A stretch of DNA of 45,333 nucleotides, taken from assembly GCA_031291955.1 (NCBI GenBank), contig JARLIA010000010.1:1-45333 (forward strand), given 5' to 3'. Numbering within the stretch: the stretch's first letter is position 1; each line of letters opens with the position of its first letter. Origin of the DNA: Minisyncoccota bacterium (lineage in GTDB: Bacteria; Patescibacteriota; Minisyncoccia; Moranbacterales; UBA2206). Made by a program: the position numbers and the translations under genes. Positions 26,250 through 35,218 of the stretch are shown here, piece after piece. The notes under the pieces are model-generated. The model was given only the letters and a program-made list of their open reading frames with translations, made no database searches and had not been told where the DNA came from.

Positions 26250-26949
26250 ATATTTCGTCAACGTCATCCTGCTCATCGAGCGCTTCCAAAAGTTTTTCGT
26301 AGTCCAATCGCGTTTCTTCGTCGATAGCGACGGTGCTCTTGGGCAGATAAGTGAGGCCGGCTTCCAAAATTTTAAGCCCGCTTTTTTCGAGAGTTTCCTG
26401 GACTTTTTGCAGCTCATGCGGTTCCGTGAAAACGATAAAATTATTTTCTTCGGATTTTATGTCTTTCGCTCCAGCTTCAATCGCAACCATTTCCAGTTCT
26501 TCCGTATTTTTATTTTCCGCATCGAGAATTATACTGCCGGCTTGCTCAAAATTCCACATTGCGCTCCCGGCTTCGCCGAATTTGCCGCCGTTTTTAGTCA
26601 GAATCGTTTTGATTTCGCCGAGCGTCCGATTTTTGTTGTCGGTGGTAGTTTTTATTAGCAGCATGATGCCGCCCGGCCCCATGGCTTCGTAGGTGATTTC
26701 CACAATTTCCGCGCCTTTCAGCTCACCCGTGCCGCGTTTCACTGCCCGGTCGATGTTGTCTTTGGGCATATTGAACTCCCGGGCCTTGTCGATAGCCATT
26801 CGGAGTTTGAAATTGGTGTCCGGGTTGCCGCCGCCGTCTCTCGCGGCGATGGTAATGGGTTTCGCCAGCCGCGTAAAAATTTTGGCGCGTTTGGCGTCAT
26901 TGACTCCTTTCCGTTGTTTAATTCCGGCCCAATGGGAATGTCCTGACAT
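26236..26949 (-). CDS. YebC/PmpR family regulator
   Basis: MSGHSHWAGIKQRKGVNDAKRAKIFTRLAKPITIAARDGGGNPDTNFKLRMAIDKAREFNMPKDNIDRAVKRG. Confidence 0.97.
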   Translation of the reverse strand: MSGHSHWAGIKQRKGVNDAKRAKIFTRLAKPITIAARDGGGNPDTNFKLRMAIDKAREFNMPKDNIDRAVKRGTGELKGAEIVEITYEAMGPGGIMLLIKTTTDNKNRTLGEIKTILTKNGGKFGEAGSAMWNFEQAGSIILDAENKNTEELEMVAIEAGAKDIKSEENNFIVFTEPHELQKVQETLEKSGLKILEAGLTYLPKSTVAIDEETRLDYEKLLEALDEQDDVDEIYDNL

Positions 26950-26952
26950 TTT

Positions 26953-27009
26953 TCACGTAACACGTAGCATGAAACAAATGTTTCGTGCTTCGTGTTGTAT
27001 GTTACGTGA
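26953..27009. repeat. Imperfect intergenic inverted repeat (cacgtaaca...catgaaac-aaat-gtttcgtg...tgttacgtg)
   Basis: Direct reading of both arms. Confidence 0.7.
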
Positions 27010-27067
27010 TTCAAGTTTAGCATTTTGAATGGATAAATTCAAGGGAAAATCAAATTTTATCTTCAAC

Positions 27068-27091
27068 AGGGGTCGCATATATGCGACCCCT
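27068..27091. repeat. REP-like palindrome AGGGGTCGCATATATGCGACCCCT followed by ACGG
   Basis: 24-bp perfect palindrome next to the transposase 3' end. Confidence 0.9.
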
Positions 27092-27109
27092 ACGGAAATG
27101 ACGATTGAA

Positions 27110-27634
27110 TTACGTAAAGATATTTTCCGAATTATTCCGGTCGCGGTTCCAGTTGGCAGGATTGTTTCTGATATATTCCCGGATGCGGTTCAGTTCGGCG
27201 TCGTTTCGGACAATATGGTCAAAATAATTTTGTTGCCAGCAAAAATAATAATTATTTTCATTGCACCATTTAGTGACGCCAATTTTAAATCCGCGGACGG
27301 CCGAGGACAATGAACGCGCCCACAATGTTTGCCAAGGTAAATCCCGTAGGGGGCAATAATTATTGCCCCCTACGGGTTCAGGGTTGATAATTTCGATAAT
27401 TCCATGGATATGATTGGGCATAATGACAAATTCGTCTAATGCAATATGTGGAAAATGGTTAGGTATTTCTAGCCAGCATCTTTGCGCGATTATTCCGATG
27501 TTGGAGGAATTTATTTTTTGGTCTGCAATGTCTCCGAAAAAATATTCCCGGTCTTTCGTACAAATCGTCACGAAATACATTCCGTTTTGGGAATAATCGT
27601 AATTTCTTAATCGGTTGGGCTTGCGATTTTTCAT
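27110..27634 (-). mobile_element. REP-associated tyrosine transposase (RAYT / Y1 TnpA_REP)
   Basis: RKPNRLRNYDYSQNGMYFVTICTKDREYFFGDI, ALDEFVIMPNHIHGIIEI (HxH), QQNYFDHIVRNDAELNRIREYIRNNPANW. Confidence 0.95.
27343..27376. repeat. 34-bp perfect palindrome CCCGTAGGGGGCAATAATTATTGCCCCCTACGGG inside the RAYT gene
   Basis: Direct reading; encodes EPVGGNNYCPLR in frame. Confidence 0.95.
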
Positions 27635-27648
27635 TGCGTTTACGCCGC

Positions 27649-27668
27649 GGGGCAAAAATTTTTGCCCC
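27649..27668. repeat. REP-like palindrome GGGGCAAAAATTTTTGCCCC followed by CTACGC
   Basis: 20-bp perfect palindrome at the transposase 5' end. Confidence 0.9.
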
Positions 27669-29732
27669 CTACGCAGCGTTGAGAAGATGATTTAAGGCGG
27701 AATTTATTTCCATCCAAAGTTCATCCAGCCAGCTGACCAGCCAATGTTTTTCTGGTTGGGAAATATCGCGAATAGTTGCCATGCCGGCGACGCGAGGAGA
27801 GGCGGCGTTCAAATTGAATTTTACGGCGAGATTGTAATTTACAAGATCGTTTCTGGTTGCTAGTTTCTTTTTCTCATCCGGCGCGGCGGAATATTTTCCG
27901 AGGGCGGCTTGGATTTCGGTTATCGAGGTGTTTAATTTTTGTTCTGACGTAGCGGGTGCGCGGGCAACGACCTCGGAGGTCTGCTTCTGCAGACCTCCGA
28001 GGTCTGTGGTTTTTTGCGGGGTGATCCAAACCCAACTGTCTTTATTTTTTTGATAAAGCTCGTCTTCGGCAATCGTTTTTTTGCCGTGGTCGTAGGTTAT
28101 TTCCTGGATCGCTTTGCCGTCCGGGCTTCGAAGCTTGATCTTATCTTTGGTGTTGGCAAGCGTGAAAGCGCAGATGTCGCGCGTGAGCTTTTCGGTTTGG
28201 CCGGGCTTAATTTTGAAATCCGTGCGAATGGGATGGTTGTAAAAAATTTCCCAGCCGGTGGCGATCGACCAGCCTTTGAGATTAATTTTCTTTTTGGAAT
28301 TATTTTCAATCTCGATCCATTCGTTGTCGGTGTCAGAACCCTTCGGGTTAGGAGAAAAACTGACGATCCGAATTTTTGGCGCTTTGTACTTTTCAACGTC
28401 AACTTCAAAATCCAGCGTTTCGTCAACTTTGCCGTCGTGAACACGCAGACTCGCGGCGTACGTTCCGGTTTTGGCGTATTTATGTTTTGTGTCTTGTAAA
28501 TAACTTTTATGACTGTCGCCGAAATCCCAAGTAAATTTCGTATTTTTATTTTGGTCTTCGACGTCAACGGAAAAATAGGCATACATATCTTTGTAAACCG
28601 GATCATCTTTTTGGATTTTTATTTTCGGCACTTTGTCGAACTGGTTTTCCGCGCCGGGCGTTGGTTGTGAGGTCCAGCGCCAAGCGGAGCCGTCAAAAGC
28701 GTAAGACTGCTGTGCTTTAGTGGAAGAGTAAGTCCGGCTGTCGACGAGGGTATTGTCTTTGTCGGATAAATAAACCGTGTCGCCCTTAGAATCATTGTTT
28801 AAAGAAAAAGTTCCGTAAAAAACAGTAAATATTCCTTTGGTCTCCTGGTCACCTATTTTTTTACAGCTGCCTTTGTTTCCCTTGGCATATTCAACCTGAT
28901 CTTTTAGGCACCATGTGGAAAAATCAATGCTATCGTCGCTGGTATTTGTTATTTCTACAAATTCCTTTTCGCCGATGCCCGTGTTGGGCGCTGGATAGAT
29001 CTCGTTGATTTTTACTTGGCCGGCGTATTTTGATTCTTTGTCTTGGTTGCCATTGTTATTATTATCATTATCTCCATTATTATTATCACCAGAGCCGCTA
29101 TCGCAGTTTTCGTCTTTCAAATTTTCTTTTCCCGGCGTGCCGCCCGGGTCGCAACTTACTTGCCAGTTGTTGCCGTTTAAAGCGGTCCTTTCCAAGCTCT
29201 TTTTGCTGTCTGGATTTTGGACCACGTGGTCGGAGAAATAATCATTGCTTCCCCAGCCAAGATAATCAATGACATCCTCTTTTTTATTTTTCGAGGTACT
29301 GATATAAACAGCGCCATCGGCCACCAGCGAGGCCGAATAGGTCACGTCCGGGTCAGTTTTGTTATCACTGTCGGACGCATAATCTTTTGAAGCGATGAGA
29401 TAATAACTTTTCGCGCCGATAGTCCCGTTTATAAAATTCAGGTCTTTGGCGCTGTCTGAATTTTTCGAGTTTACGATGTGGAGCGCGAGTGGCATTTTTT
29501 CCAGATCGATTTCTGATTCGGACGGATTATACAGTTCGATAAATTCTTCCGAGGCGGAGTTGCCGCCGACCAGAACCTCGGAAATTATCAGGCTATCAGG
29601 CGCATCATCGGCTGAAGATTTATGACAGGTGATAAAACCCGCCACCAAAAAAAATAGCAGCAACGCGACTGATTGCAGAATGAAAAAAGTCTTTTTGTTT
29701 TCGCCACTTCGGGACGGAAGCGAAATTTTCAC
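27669..29732 (-). CDS. Secreted protein with multiple lamin-tail (LTD) domains and a PKD domain
   Basis: LIISEVLVGGNSASEEFIELYNPSESEIDL; VKINEIYPAPNTGIGEKEFVEITNTSDDSIDFSTWCL; FTWDFGDSHKSYLQDTKHKYAKTGTY; NEWIEIENNSKKKINLKGWSI. Confidence 0.88.
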   Translation of the reverse strand: MKISLPSRSGENKKTFFILQSVALLLFFLVAGFITCHKSSADDAPDSLIISEVLVGGNSASEEFIELYNPSESEIDLEKMPLALHIVNSKNSDSAKDLNFINGTIGAKSYYLIASKDYASDSDNKTDPDVTYSASLVADGAVYISTSKNKKEDVIDYLGWGSNDYFSDHVVQNPDSKKSLERTALNGNNWQVSCDPGGTPGKENLKDENCDSGSGDNNNGDNDNNNNGNQDKESKYAGQVKINEIYPAPNTGIGEKEFVEITNTSDDSIDFSTWCLKDQVEYAKGNKGSCKKIGDQETKGIFTVFYGTFSLNNDSKGDTVYLSDKDNTLVDSRTYSSTKAQQSYAFDGSAWRWTSQPTPGAENQFDKVPKIKIQKDDPVYKDMYAYFSVDVEDQNKNTKFTWDFGDSHKSYLQDTKHKYAKTGTYAASLRVHDGKVDETLDFEVDVEKYKAPKIRIVSFSPNPKGSDTDNEWIEIENNSKKKINLKGWSIATGWEIFYNHPIRTDFKIKPGQTEKLTRDICAFTLANTKDKIKLRSPDGKAIQEITYDHGKKTIAEDELYQKNKDSWVWITPQKTTDLGGLQKQTSEVVARAPATSEQKLNTSITEIQAALGKYSAAPDEKKKLATRNDLVNYNLAVKFNLNAASPRVAGMATIRDISQPEKHWLVSWLDELWMEINSALNHLLNAA
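27969..28004. repeat. Perfect hairpin GACCTCGGAGGTCTGC-ttct-GCAGACCTCCGAGGTC inside the LTD gene
   Basis: 16-bp arms, encodes TDLGGLQKQTSEV in frame. Confidence 0.95.
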
Positions 29733-29775
29733 GCGGGCTTTTATAAAGAAAAGGCGGATAATTCCGCCTTAAAAA

Positions 29776-30372
29776 TTACAAAGTATTATCGTCATGATGG
29801 ATTTTTTTGCTGAGCATCTCGGTGAATTCCACATCTTCTTGATGCTCGAATTTTTTCTGGAGCTGCATGATCAGATCTTTTACGGCGTACGGATCGGGGA
29901 TGTCCTGAAAGATGAATTTTTCCTGTTCGCCGGCCGTTTGGACTTCAATGGTGCCGTAATTGAGAAAAGTTGGGATGACGCCTTTGACGTCGGTGGCGAC
30001 ATCCTGGATTTTTTCTAGCTGGAGCTCGCTGGTCTCCCGGGCGAAGAGACCTTTTTGTTCGATGTTGACGATCCGTTTGTCAGTCACGATCCAGACGTCG
30101 AAATAATAGTCGATCCAGATGATGAAAAAGGTGATCCAGGTGAAAATGAAAAATAAGTTGCGCAAAAAAGCGAAGAGAGTGCCATAAGACGGATCGCCGC
30201 CGTTAGAATAGAAAAAAGCCGTCAGACCGTAGCTGCCGAAAAAAAGAAGCAGCATAATGAGGATGATGAAGAATTGAGAGAGGATGCTGAACCAGTGGCG
30301 ATGAAGGACCAGAAGGATGTTTTCATCGGTATTCTGGCCGTTAAAATGATACTTTGTAAAGTTATGTTCCAT
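29776..30372 (-). CDS. Membrane protein with bacterial PH (DUF304/bPH2) domain
   Basis: Two TMs then DYYFDVWIVTDKRIVNIEQKGLFARETSELQLEKIQDVATDVKGVIPTFLNYGTIEVQTAG. Confidence 0.8.
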   Translation of the reverse strand: MEHNFTKYHFNGQNTDENILLVLHRHWFSILSQFFIILIMLLLFFGSYGLTAFFYSNGGDPSYGTLFAFLRNLFFIFTWITFFIIWIDYYFDVWIVTDKRIVNIEQKGLFARETSELQLEKIQDVATDVKGVIPTFLNYGTIEVQTAGEQEKFIFQDIPDPYAVKDLIMQLQKKFEHQEDVEFTEMLSKKIHHDDNTL

Positions 30373-30375
30373 TTT

Positions 30376-30600
30376 TTAAAAATTAAACACTTGCGAAAGC
30401 AGGCCGTTCCAATTCACACTGAAGAACAACATGACATTAGAGAAAAGGAGAATTGTGGAAATGACGATAAAAAGCGGTAACAATATTTTGTTCAGGCTGG
30501 CGTTTATGGAATATTTAGCCAAGTGATAGATGATGAAGAAATACAAAAAGACAAAAATGAGAATAATGATGGCGTAGAGGGCGAGGATGATGTAAAACAT
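30376..30600 (-). CDS. Small two-TM membrane protein
   Basis: 74 aa hydrophobic ORF immediately upstream of the PH-domain gene. Confidence 0.5.
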   Translation of the reverse strand: MFYIILALYAIIILIFVFLYFFIIYHLAKYSINASLNKILLPLFIVISTILLFSNVMLFFSVNWNGLLSQVFNF

Positions 30601-30606
30601 TTTGTT

Positions 30607-30716
30607 AAATTCGAAATTCGAAGTACGAAATTCGAAACAATATCAAACTATTAAATAATAAATTCTAAACTGTTTCAGATTTTAATCATTTGAATTTCGG
30701 ATTTTGTGCTTCGAAT
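30607..30716. repeat. Intergenic inverted repeat built of cgaatttcgaa-type units
   Basis: ttcgaaattcgaagtacgaaattcgaa ... tttgaatttcggattttgtgcttcgaattt. Confidence 0.5.
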
Positions 30717-31721
30717 TTAGAATAATTTATTTTCACTGGTGTACTTTATTCCAAGATGTTCATAAGCGGCTTCCGTCGCGATCCGGCCGCGGGGGGTGCG
30801 GGCCAGGAAACCGAGTTGGATGAGATACGGTTCGTAAACGTCTTCGATGGTTTTTATTTCTTCCGATGTGGCGGCGGCGATTGTCCCAAGCCCGACCGGT
30901 CCGCCCCCGAATTTTTCAATGATAACGCGGAGAATTTGATTGTCGGCCGGTTCCAGGCCTTGGTGGTCGACGTCAATCATACTGAGAGCTTCTTGGGCGA
31001 CGGCAGAGTTGATGGAAAGATGATTTTTGATTTGAGCGAAATCGCGGACGCGTTTCAGAAGTCGGTTGGCGACCCGCGGAGTTTGGCGGGCGCAGGCGGC
31101 GATTTTTTCCAAGCCCGTTTTTTCAATGTCGACATTTAAGATTCTGGCTGAGCGTTCCAAGATTTTTTCTATTTCCATATTAGCATAAAATTCCAAACGG
31201 TGCACGGCCCCGAAGCGGTTTCGGAGGGGATTCGAAATCGAACCGAGTTTGGTGGTCGCGCCGATGAGAGTAAACTTTGGTAAGTCTAATTGGATGGTGC
31301 GGGCGGACGGACCTTTGCCGATAATGATGTCGAGTTTATAATCTTCCATAGCTGGATAGAGAACTTCTTCGATGGATTTATTCAGGCGGTGAATTTCATC
31401 GATGAAAAGAATATCGCCGTCAGAAAGGTTGGTTAAAATAGAACCGAAATCACCGACCCGTTCAATCGCTGGTCCGGAAGTGGTTTTGATACCGGCCCCC
31501 ATTTCTTTGGCGATGATGTTGGCAAGCGTCGTTTTTCCCAAGCCCGCCGGACCATATAGCAAAACATGCTCGATCGGTTCGCCCCGTTTTTTGGCGGCTC
31601 TAATCAAAATGTCGAGATTCTTTTTGACTTTCTCCTGGCCGACATATTCGGCGAAAGCTTGGGGCCTTAGAGTCAGATCAAATTCCTTGTCGTCGGGTTG
31701 TTCGTTGGATGTTGTAATCAT
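30717..31721 (-). CDS. ruvB: Holliday junction helicase RuvB
   Basis: [70 protein letters not shown]. Confidence 0.97.
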   Translation of the reverse strand: MITTSNEQPDDKEFDLTLRPQAFAEYVGQEKVKKNLDILIRAAKKRGEPIEHVLLYGPAGLGKTTLANIIAKEMGAGIKTTSGPAIERVGDFGSILTNLSDGDILFIDEIHRLNKSIEEVLYPAMEDYKLDIIIGKGPSARTIQLDLPKFTLIGATTKLGSISNPLRNRFGAVHRLEFYANMEIEKILERSARILNVDIEKTGLEKIAACARQTPRVANRLLKRVRDFAQIKNHLSINSAVAQEALSMIDVDHQGLEPADNQILRVIIEKFGGGPVGLGTIAAATSEEIKTIEDVYEPYLIQLGFLARTPRGRIATEAAYEHLGIKYTSENKLF

Positions 31722-31740
31722 ATTCCTAGTCTATCACTAT

Positions 31741-31769
31741 TTGACAACATTTCCAACTTATGCTAGACT
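31741..31769 (+). promoter_or_regulatory. Promoter in the ruvB-gspE-like intergenic region
   Basis: TTGACA-17 nt-TAGACT. Confidence 0.6.
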
Positions 31770-31775
31770 GCTCAG

Positions 31776-32030
31776 TCATCGATTTTTTCCAAAAAACGGT
31801 GGCTAGCAGTAAATTGCGGGCAATTGGTGGTTTCTATCTTTTGCCATCAATATGGGAACTTTTTTCAAGATATGGGTGGGACGGTTTCGGCTGTGCCATT
31901 CCTCGATGTCGTTCCTTTTTCGGGGCTCCTAGTTCCGATTTTTGCCCGCAGATTATTGTCTGAACCACTGATTCCCACTTATTATCACATTAGCGCGCAT
32001 GAAAAAAAGCGCGGCCTAGGCCGCGCTTTT
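31776..32030 (+). ncRNA. Candidate non-coding RNA of about 255 nt
   Basis: Promoter at 31741-31769; closing helix TGCGGGCAA (31815-31823)/TTGCCCGCA (31942-31950); terminates at palindromic terminator. Confidence 0.45.
32005..32030. terminator. Bidirectional terminator, perfect palindrome AAAAGCGCGGCCTAGGCCGCGCTTTT
   Basis: 26-bp perfect palindrome. Confidence 0.85.
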
Positions 32031-32078
32031 AAAATTTCAGCGTAATTAGTGCTCTCACGTGTTAATCAGTGGTTCTGA

Positions 32079-35000
32079 CTAAAGGTCGGTAACCCGTTCC
32101 ACTTCAGCGAGCGTCGTTTCGCCGGAGATGACGCGGAGCACGCCGTCTTGGGTCATAGTGAGCATGCCGAGCTCGACCGCTTTGTCCTGGAGTTCGGAAG
32201 TGAGCGCGCCGCGCGTGACGAGTTCTTGGATGTCGCGGCTGATTTGGAAGACTTCGGACACCGTCATGCGGCCGTGGTATCCGATGTGGTTGCATTTGTC
32301 ACAACCTTTGGGTTTATAAATGTCGCCGATGGCGGGAATCTCGACGCCGGATTTTGGCGAAATAGTCTCTAAAACTTTTTCCATTTTTGCTTTTTCTTCA
32401 GCGCTTGGCGCGACTTTTTCTTTGCAATCACAGAGTCGGCGCACCAGCCGTTGGGCGATGAAAGCGTTGACAGCCGTGGCAATGTCGTTTGGGGCGACGC
32501 CCATATTTTCCATGCGGGCTACCGCGCCGGCGGCGTTATTGGTGTGGATAGTCGAAAGCACAAGATGGCCAGTCAGCGCGGCCTGCACCGCCGCTACGGC
32601 TGTTTCGTTGTCACGGATTTCACCGATCATCATGATGTCCGGGTTTTGGCGAAGGAGTTGCCTTAAGGCTGTCGCGAAAGTGTACCCACCTTCATCGTTC
32701 ACTGGTGTTTGCAAAATTCCGTCCATCTGGTATTCGATCGGATCTTCGACGGTGATGATTTTTACTTCCGGCTTGTTGAGATGTTCCAAGATGGAATAAA
32801 GCGTAGTCGTTTTTCCTGAGCCGGTCGGACCGGTGTTCAAAATCACGCCGTTGGGTTTTTCGATTTCCATCATTATTTTGTCCAAATTGGTTTGCCGGAT
32901 GCCGAGTTTGGTGAGATCATATTCCAAATTGGCTTTGGAAAGAAGCCGCAACACAACTGTTTCGCCGTAACCGCCGAGAATAATCGAGACACGGATGTCG
33001 ATTGATCGTTCGGAGACGTCTTTTATTTCGTCATCAAACTTAATGGCAAAGCGGCTGTCGACGACGCCCTGCCGGACTTCCGTTTTGACGCCCGAGAGCA
33101 TTTTGATTTCGCCCAAGAAGCCTGGGTATTCCGTTTTGGAAATCGCGGCCACGGTTTCCAAGATGCCGTCGATCCGGAAACGGATCTTGATGTCTTCAGC
33201 CCCTGGCTCGATGTGGATGTCGCCGGTCCGGAGAATAACAGCAGCGGCGAAAACAATTTTTACGATATCAGTTGTTTTGCTTTGGCGAATAACCTCTTGA
33301 AGTTTTTTGAAATCTTCAATGTTATCTTTGGCTTTTTGATAATTTTCTGCGTTCACCAGAACCGCCCGGCCGAGCGCGGCCGACATCAGTTTTTCATAAA
33401 TACTTTCCAAAAATTCGCCTTGGCCGGTCACGCGTTTCACTTCGTCAATTGACGTGATGCCTTTTATGGCCTTCAGAATTCCATCCTGGAGCATAGTGAT
33501 CATGCCGGCCTCCAAGGCGGCCACGGCATATTCCGTTTCACCGGCCATCTCGCCGATCAATTTTTCGATTTCTTCGTTGATCGTCAAGACTTCAAAAATA
33601 CCGATCCGGCCTTTGTATCCCAGGCCGTTGCATTTTGGGCAACCCTTGGGGCGATAAAGATTCTCGATGTTTTTCGGGACATCCACTTTGGCCTTGGGCG
33701 AGATGATAGAGATCATTTTTTTGAGCGACTCAACCGACTCTTTGGCGGGCACATAGGACTCCTTGCAATCGCAAAGTTTCCGCACTAGCCGTTGGCCGAT
33801 GGCGGCATTGAGAGATGGAGTAATGAGGGTCGGTTTCACGCCCAGCTCGATGAGGCGCGGGATGGCACCCAGCGCGTTGTTGGTGTGAAGGGATGACAGA
33901 ACCAAGTGACCAGTGAGCGCCGAGTTGACGGCGATGTCGGCCGTTTCGTCATCCCGGATTTCACCCACCAGGATAATGTCCGGGTCCTGCCGCACAATAG
34001 CGCGAAGTCCTGTGGCAAAAGTGTAGCCGCGTGATTTTTCGATCTGAGTTTGGGAAATGCCCGGCAGCTCATATTCGATCGGATCTTCGATGGTGATGAT
34101 TTTTTTGTCGGGCGTGTTCAGGTGGTTAATGATAGCGTAAAGAGTGGTGGTCTTTCCGGAACCGGTCGGACCGGTGTTTAAAATCATGCCGTTAGGCGCT
34201 TCCATTTCCCGGAGCAGAATTTCGTGGGCCAGGCCTTGGATACCTAATTTTTCAACATCAACCTTGATCGAATCGGGATCAAGAAGCCGAATTACGACTG
34301 ACTCGCCGAAATTGCCCGGGATGATCGAGACGCGGGTGTCAACTTTTTTTTCGGCCAGCTTGATTTCAAATGTTCCGTCCTGGGCGATGTCGCGCAAGTT
34401 TATCTTCATGCCGCTCATTAGTTTTATTCTGGAGATGATGCTTTTGAAAACTTTGAGTGGGAGAAATGCGATGTCCTGCAGCACGCCATCGATGCGATAG
34501 CGCAAGCGAACCTCCTTCTCGCCTGGTTCGATGTGGACGTCAGACGCCCCGAGCTTGTAGGCGCCGGCTAGCATGATGTTCATGATTTGCGTGGTTGGCA
34601 GTTCGCCAATCCTCGCCTTTAAGGTGAGCAAATCTTTCATGTCGGCCTCGAATTTTTCCAAGTCTTCTCCGGAAAGCTGGAGGCTCATCTGGTCCAGGAT
34701 GTCGACAAAGACGATTTGTTTATATCTATCCCAGAGATGTTCCAGATTGGAGCGCGAGATGACAAAAATTTTGATCTGCCAACCCCGTTCTTTCTTTAGG
34801 GATTCGATAAAATCCAAAGTTTCTTTGTTTTGGGGTTCGTTGGTAACCAGCGTTACGATCTTTCCGGTGCGATGAATGGCCGCCAAATTGTATTTCCGGG
34901 CTTCTTCTTCGGTGAGTGTCTTGATGTCTTCTGTTGCGATCGGCACCAAATTGGTGTCGATATAGGACAAGCCAAGTTTAGCCGCCAAGTTCGAAGTGAG

Positions 35001-35105
35001 TTCTTCTTCTTCCTGATGCCGGAAACCGGCGATGACTTTTTTGGTGTCAATTTCCTTTTGGGCATCTTCTTTGGAAATGGATTTTGTTTTTAGAATTTTT
35101 ATCAT
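32079..35105 (-). CDS. Tandem-duplicated GspE/PilB-type secretion ATPase (two complete ATPase modules in one 1008-aa ORF)
   Basis: GPTGSGKTTTLYAIINHLN and GPTGSGKTTTLYSILEHLN; RQDPDIILVGEIRDDETADIAVNSALTGHLVLSSLHTN and RQNPDIMMIGEIRDNETAVAAVQAALTGHLVLSTIHTN; two CxxC motifs CPKCNGLGYKGRIGIFEVL and CDKCNHIGYHGRMTVSEVF. Confidence 0.93.
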   Translation of the reverse strand: MIKILKTKSISKEDAQKEIDTKKVIAGFRHQEEEELTSNLAAKLGLSYIDTNLVPIATEDIKTLTEEEARKYNLAAIHRTGKIVTLVTNEPQNKETLDFIESLKKERGWQIKIFVISRSNLEHLWDRYKQIVFVDILDQMSLQLSGEDLEKFEADMKDLLTLKARIGELPTTQIMNIMLAGAYKLGASDVHIEPGEKEVRLRYRIDGVLQDIAFLPLKVFKSIISRIKLMSGMKINLRDIAQDGTFEIKLAEKKVDTRVSIIPGNFGESVVIRLLDPDSIKVDVEKLGIQGLAHEILLREMEAPNGMILNTGPTGSGKTTTLYAIINHLNTPDKKIITIEDPIEYELPGISQTQIEKSRGYTFATGLRAIVRQDPDIILVGEIRDDETADIAVNSALTGHLVLSSLHTNNALGAIPRLIELGVKPTLITPSLNAAIGQRLVRKLCDCKESYVPAKESVESLKKMISIISPKAKVDVPKNIENLYRPKGCPKCNGLGYKGRIGIFEVLTINEEIEKLIGEMAGETEYAVAALEAGMITMLQDGILKAIKGITSIDEVKRVTGQGEFLESIYEKLMSAALGRAVLVNAENYQKAKDNIEDFKKLQEVIRQSKTTDIVKIVFAAAVILRTGDIHIEPGAEDIKIRFRIDGILETVAAISKTEYPGFLGEIKMLSGVKTEVRQGVVDSRFAIKFDDEIKDVSERSIDIRVSIILGGYGETVVLRLLSKANLEYDLTKLGIRQTNLDKIMMEIEKPNGVILNTGPTGSGKTTTLYSILEHLNKPEVKIITVEDPIEYQMDGILQTPVNDEGGYTFATALRQLLRQNPDIMMIGEIRDNETAVAAVQAALTGHLVLSTIHTNNAAGAVARMENMGVAPNDIATAVNAFIAQRLVRRLCDCKEKVAPSAEEKAKMEKVLETISPKSGVEIPAIGDIYKPKGCDKCNHIGYHGRMTVSEVFQISRDIQELVTRGALTSELQDKAVELGMLTMTQDGVLRVISGETTLAEVERVTDL

Positions 35106-35173
35106 GTGTCTATAAACTAAGAATTTTTAAAAATATGTTTTATGTGGCTTTATTTTATCAAAGAATGGGAAAT

Positions 35174-35196
35174 AAAAAAAGCAGGCACGCGCCTGC
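35174..35196 (-). terminator. Intrinsic terminator for the DHH gene
   Basis: Minus strand GCAGGCGCGTGCCTGC followed by T7. Confidence 0.75.
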
Positions 35197-35218
35197 TGAG
35201 ATCTGGGAGCAATTTTTT

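Noticed and set aside
26250-26417. N-terminal extension of the RuvC ORF
   Set aside because: Overlaps the yebC coding sequence and is not RuvC-like; the start at 26249 fits the family.
32128-35093. Plus-strand ORFs opposite the gspE-like gene (up to 159 aa)
   Set aside because: Antisense shadow ORFs; no SD or family resemblance.
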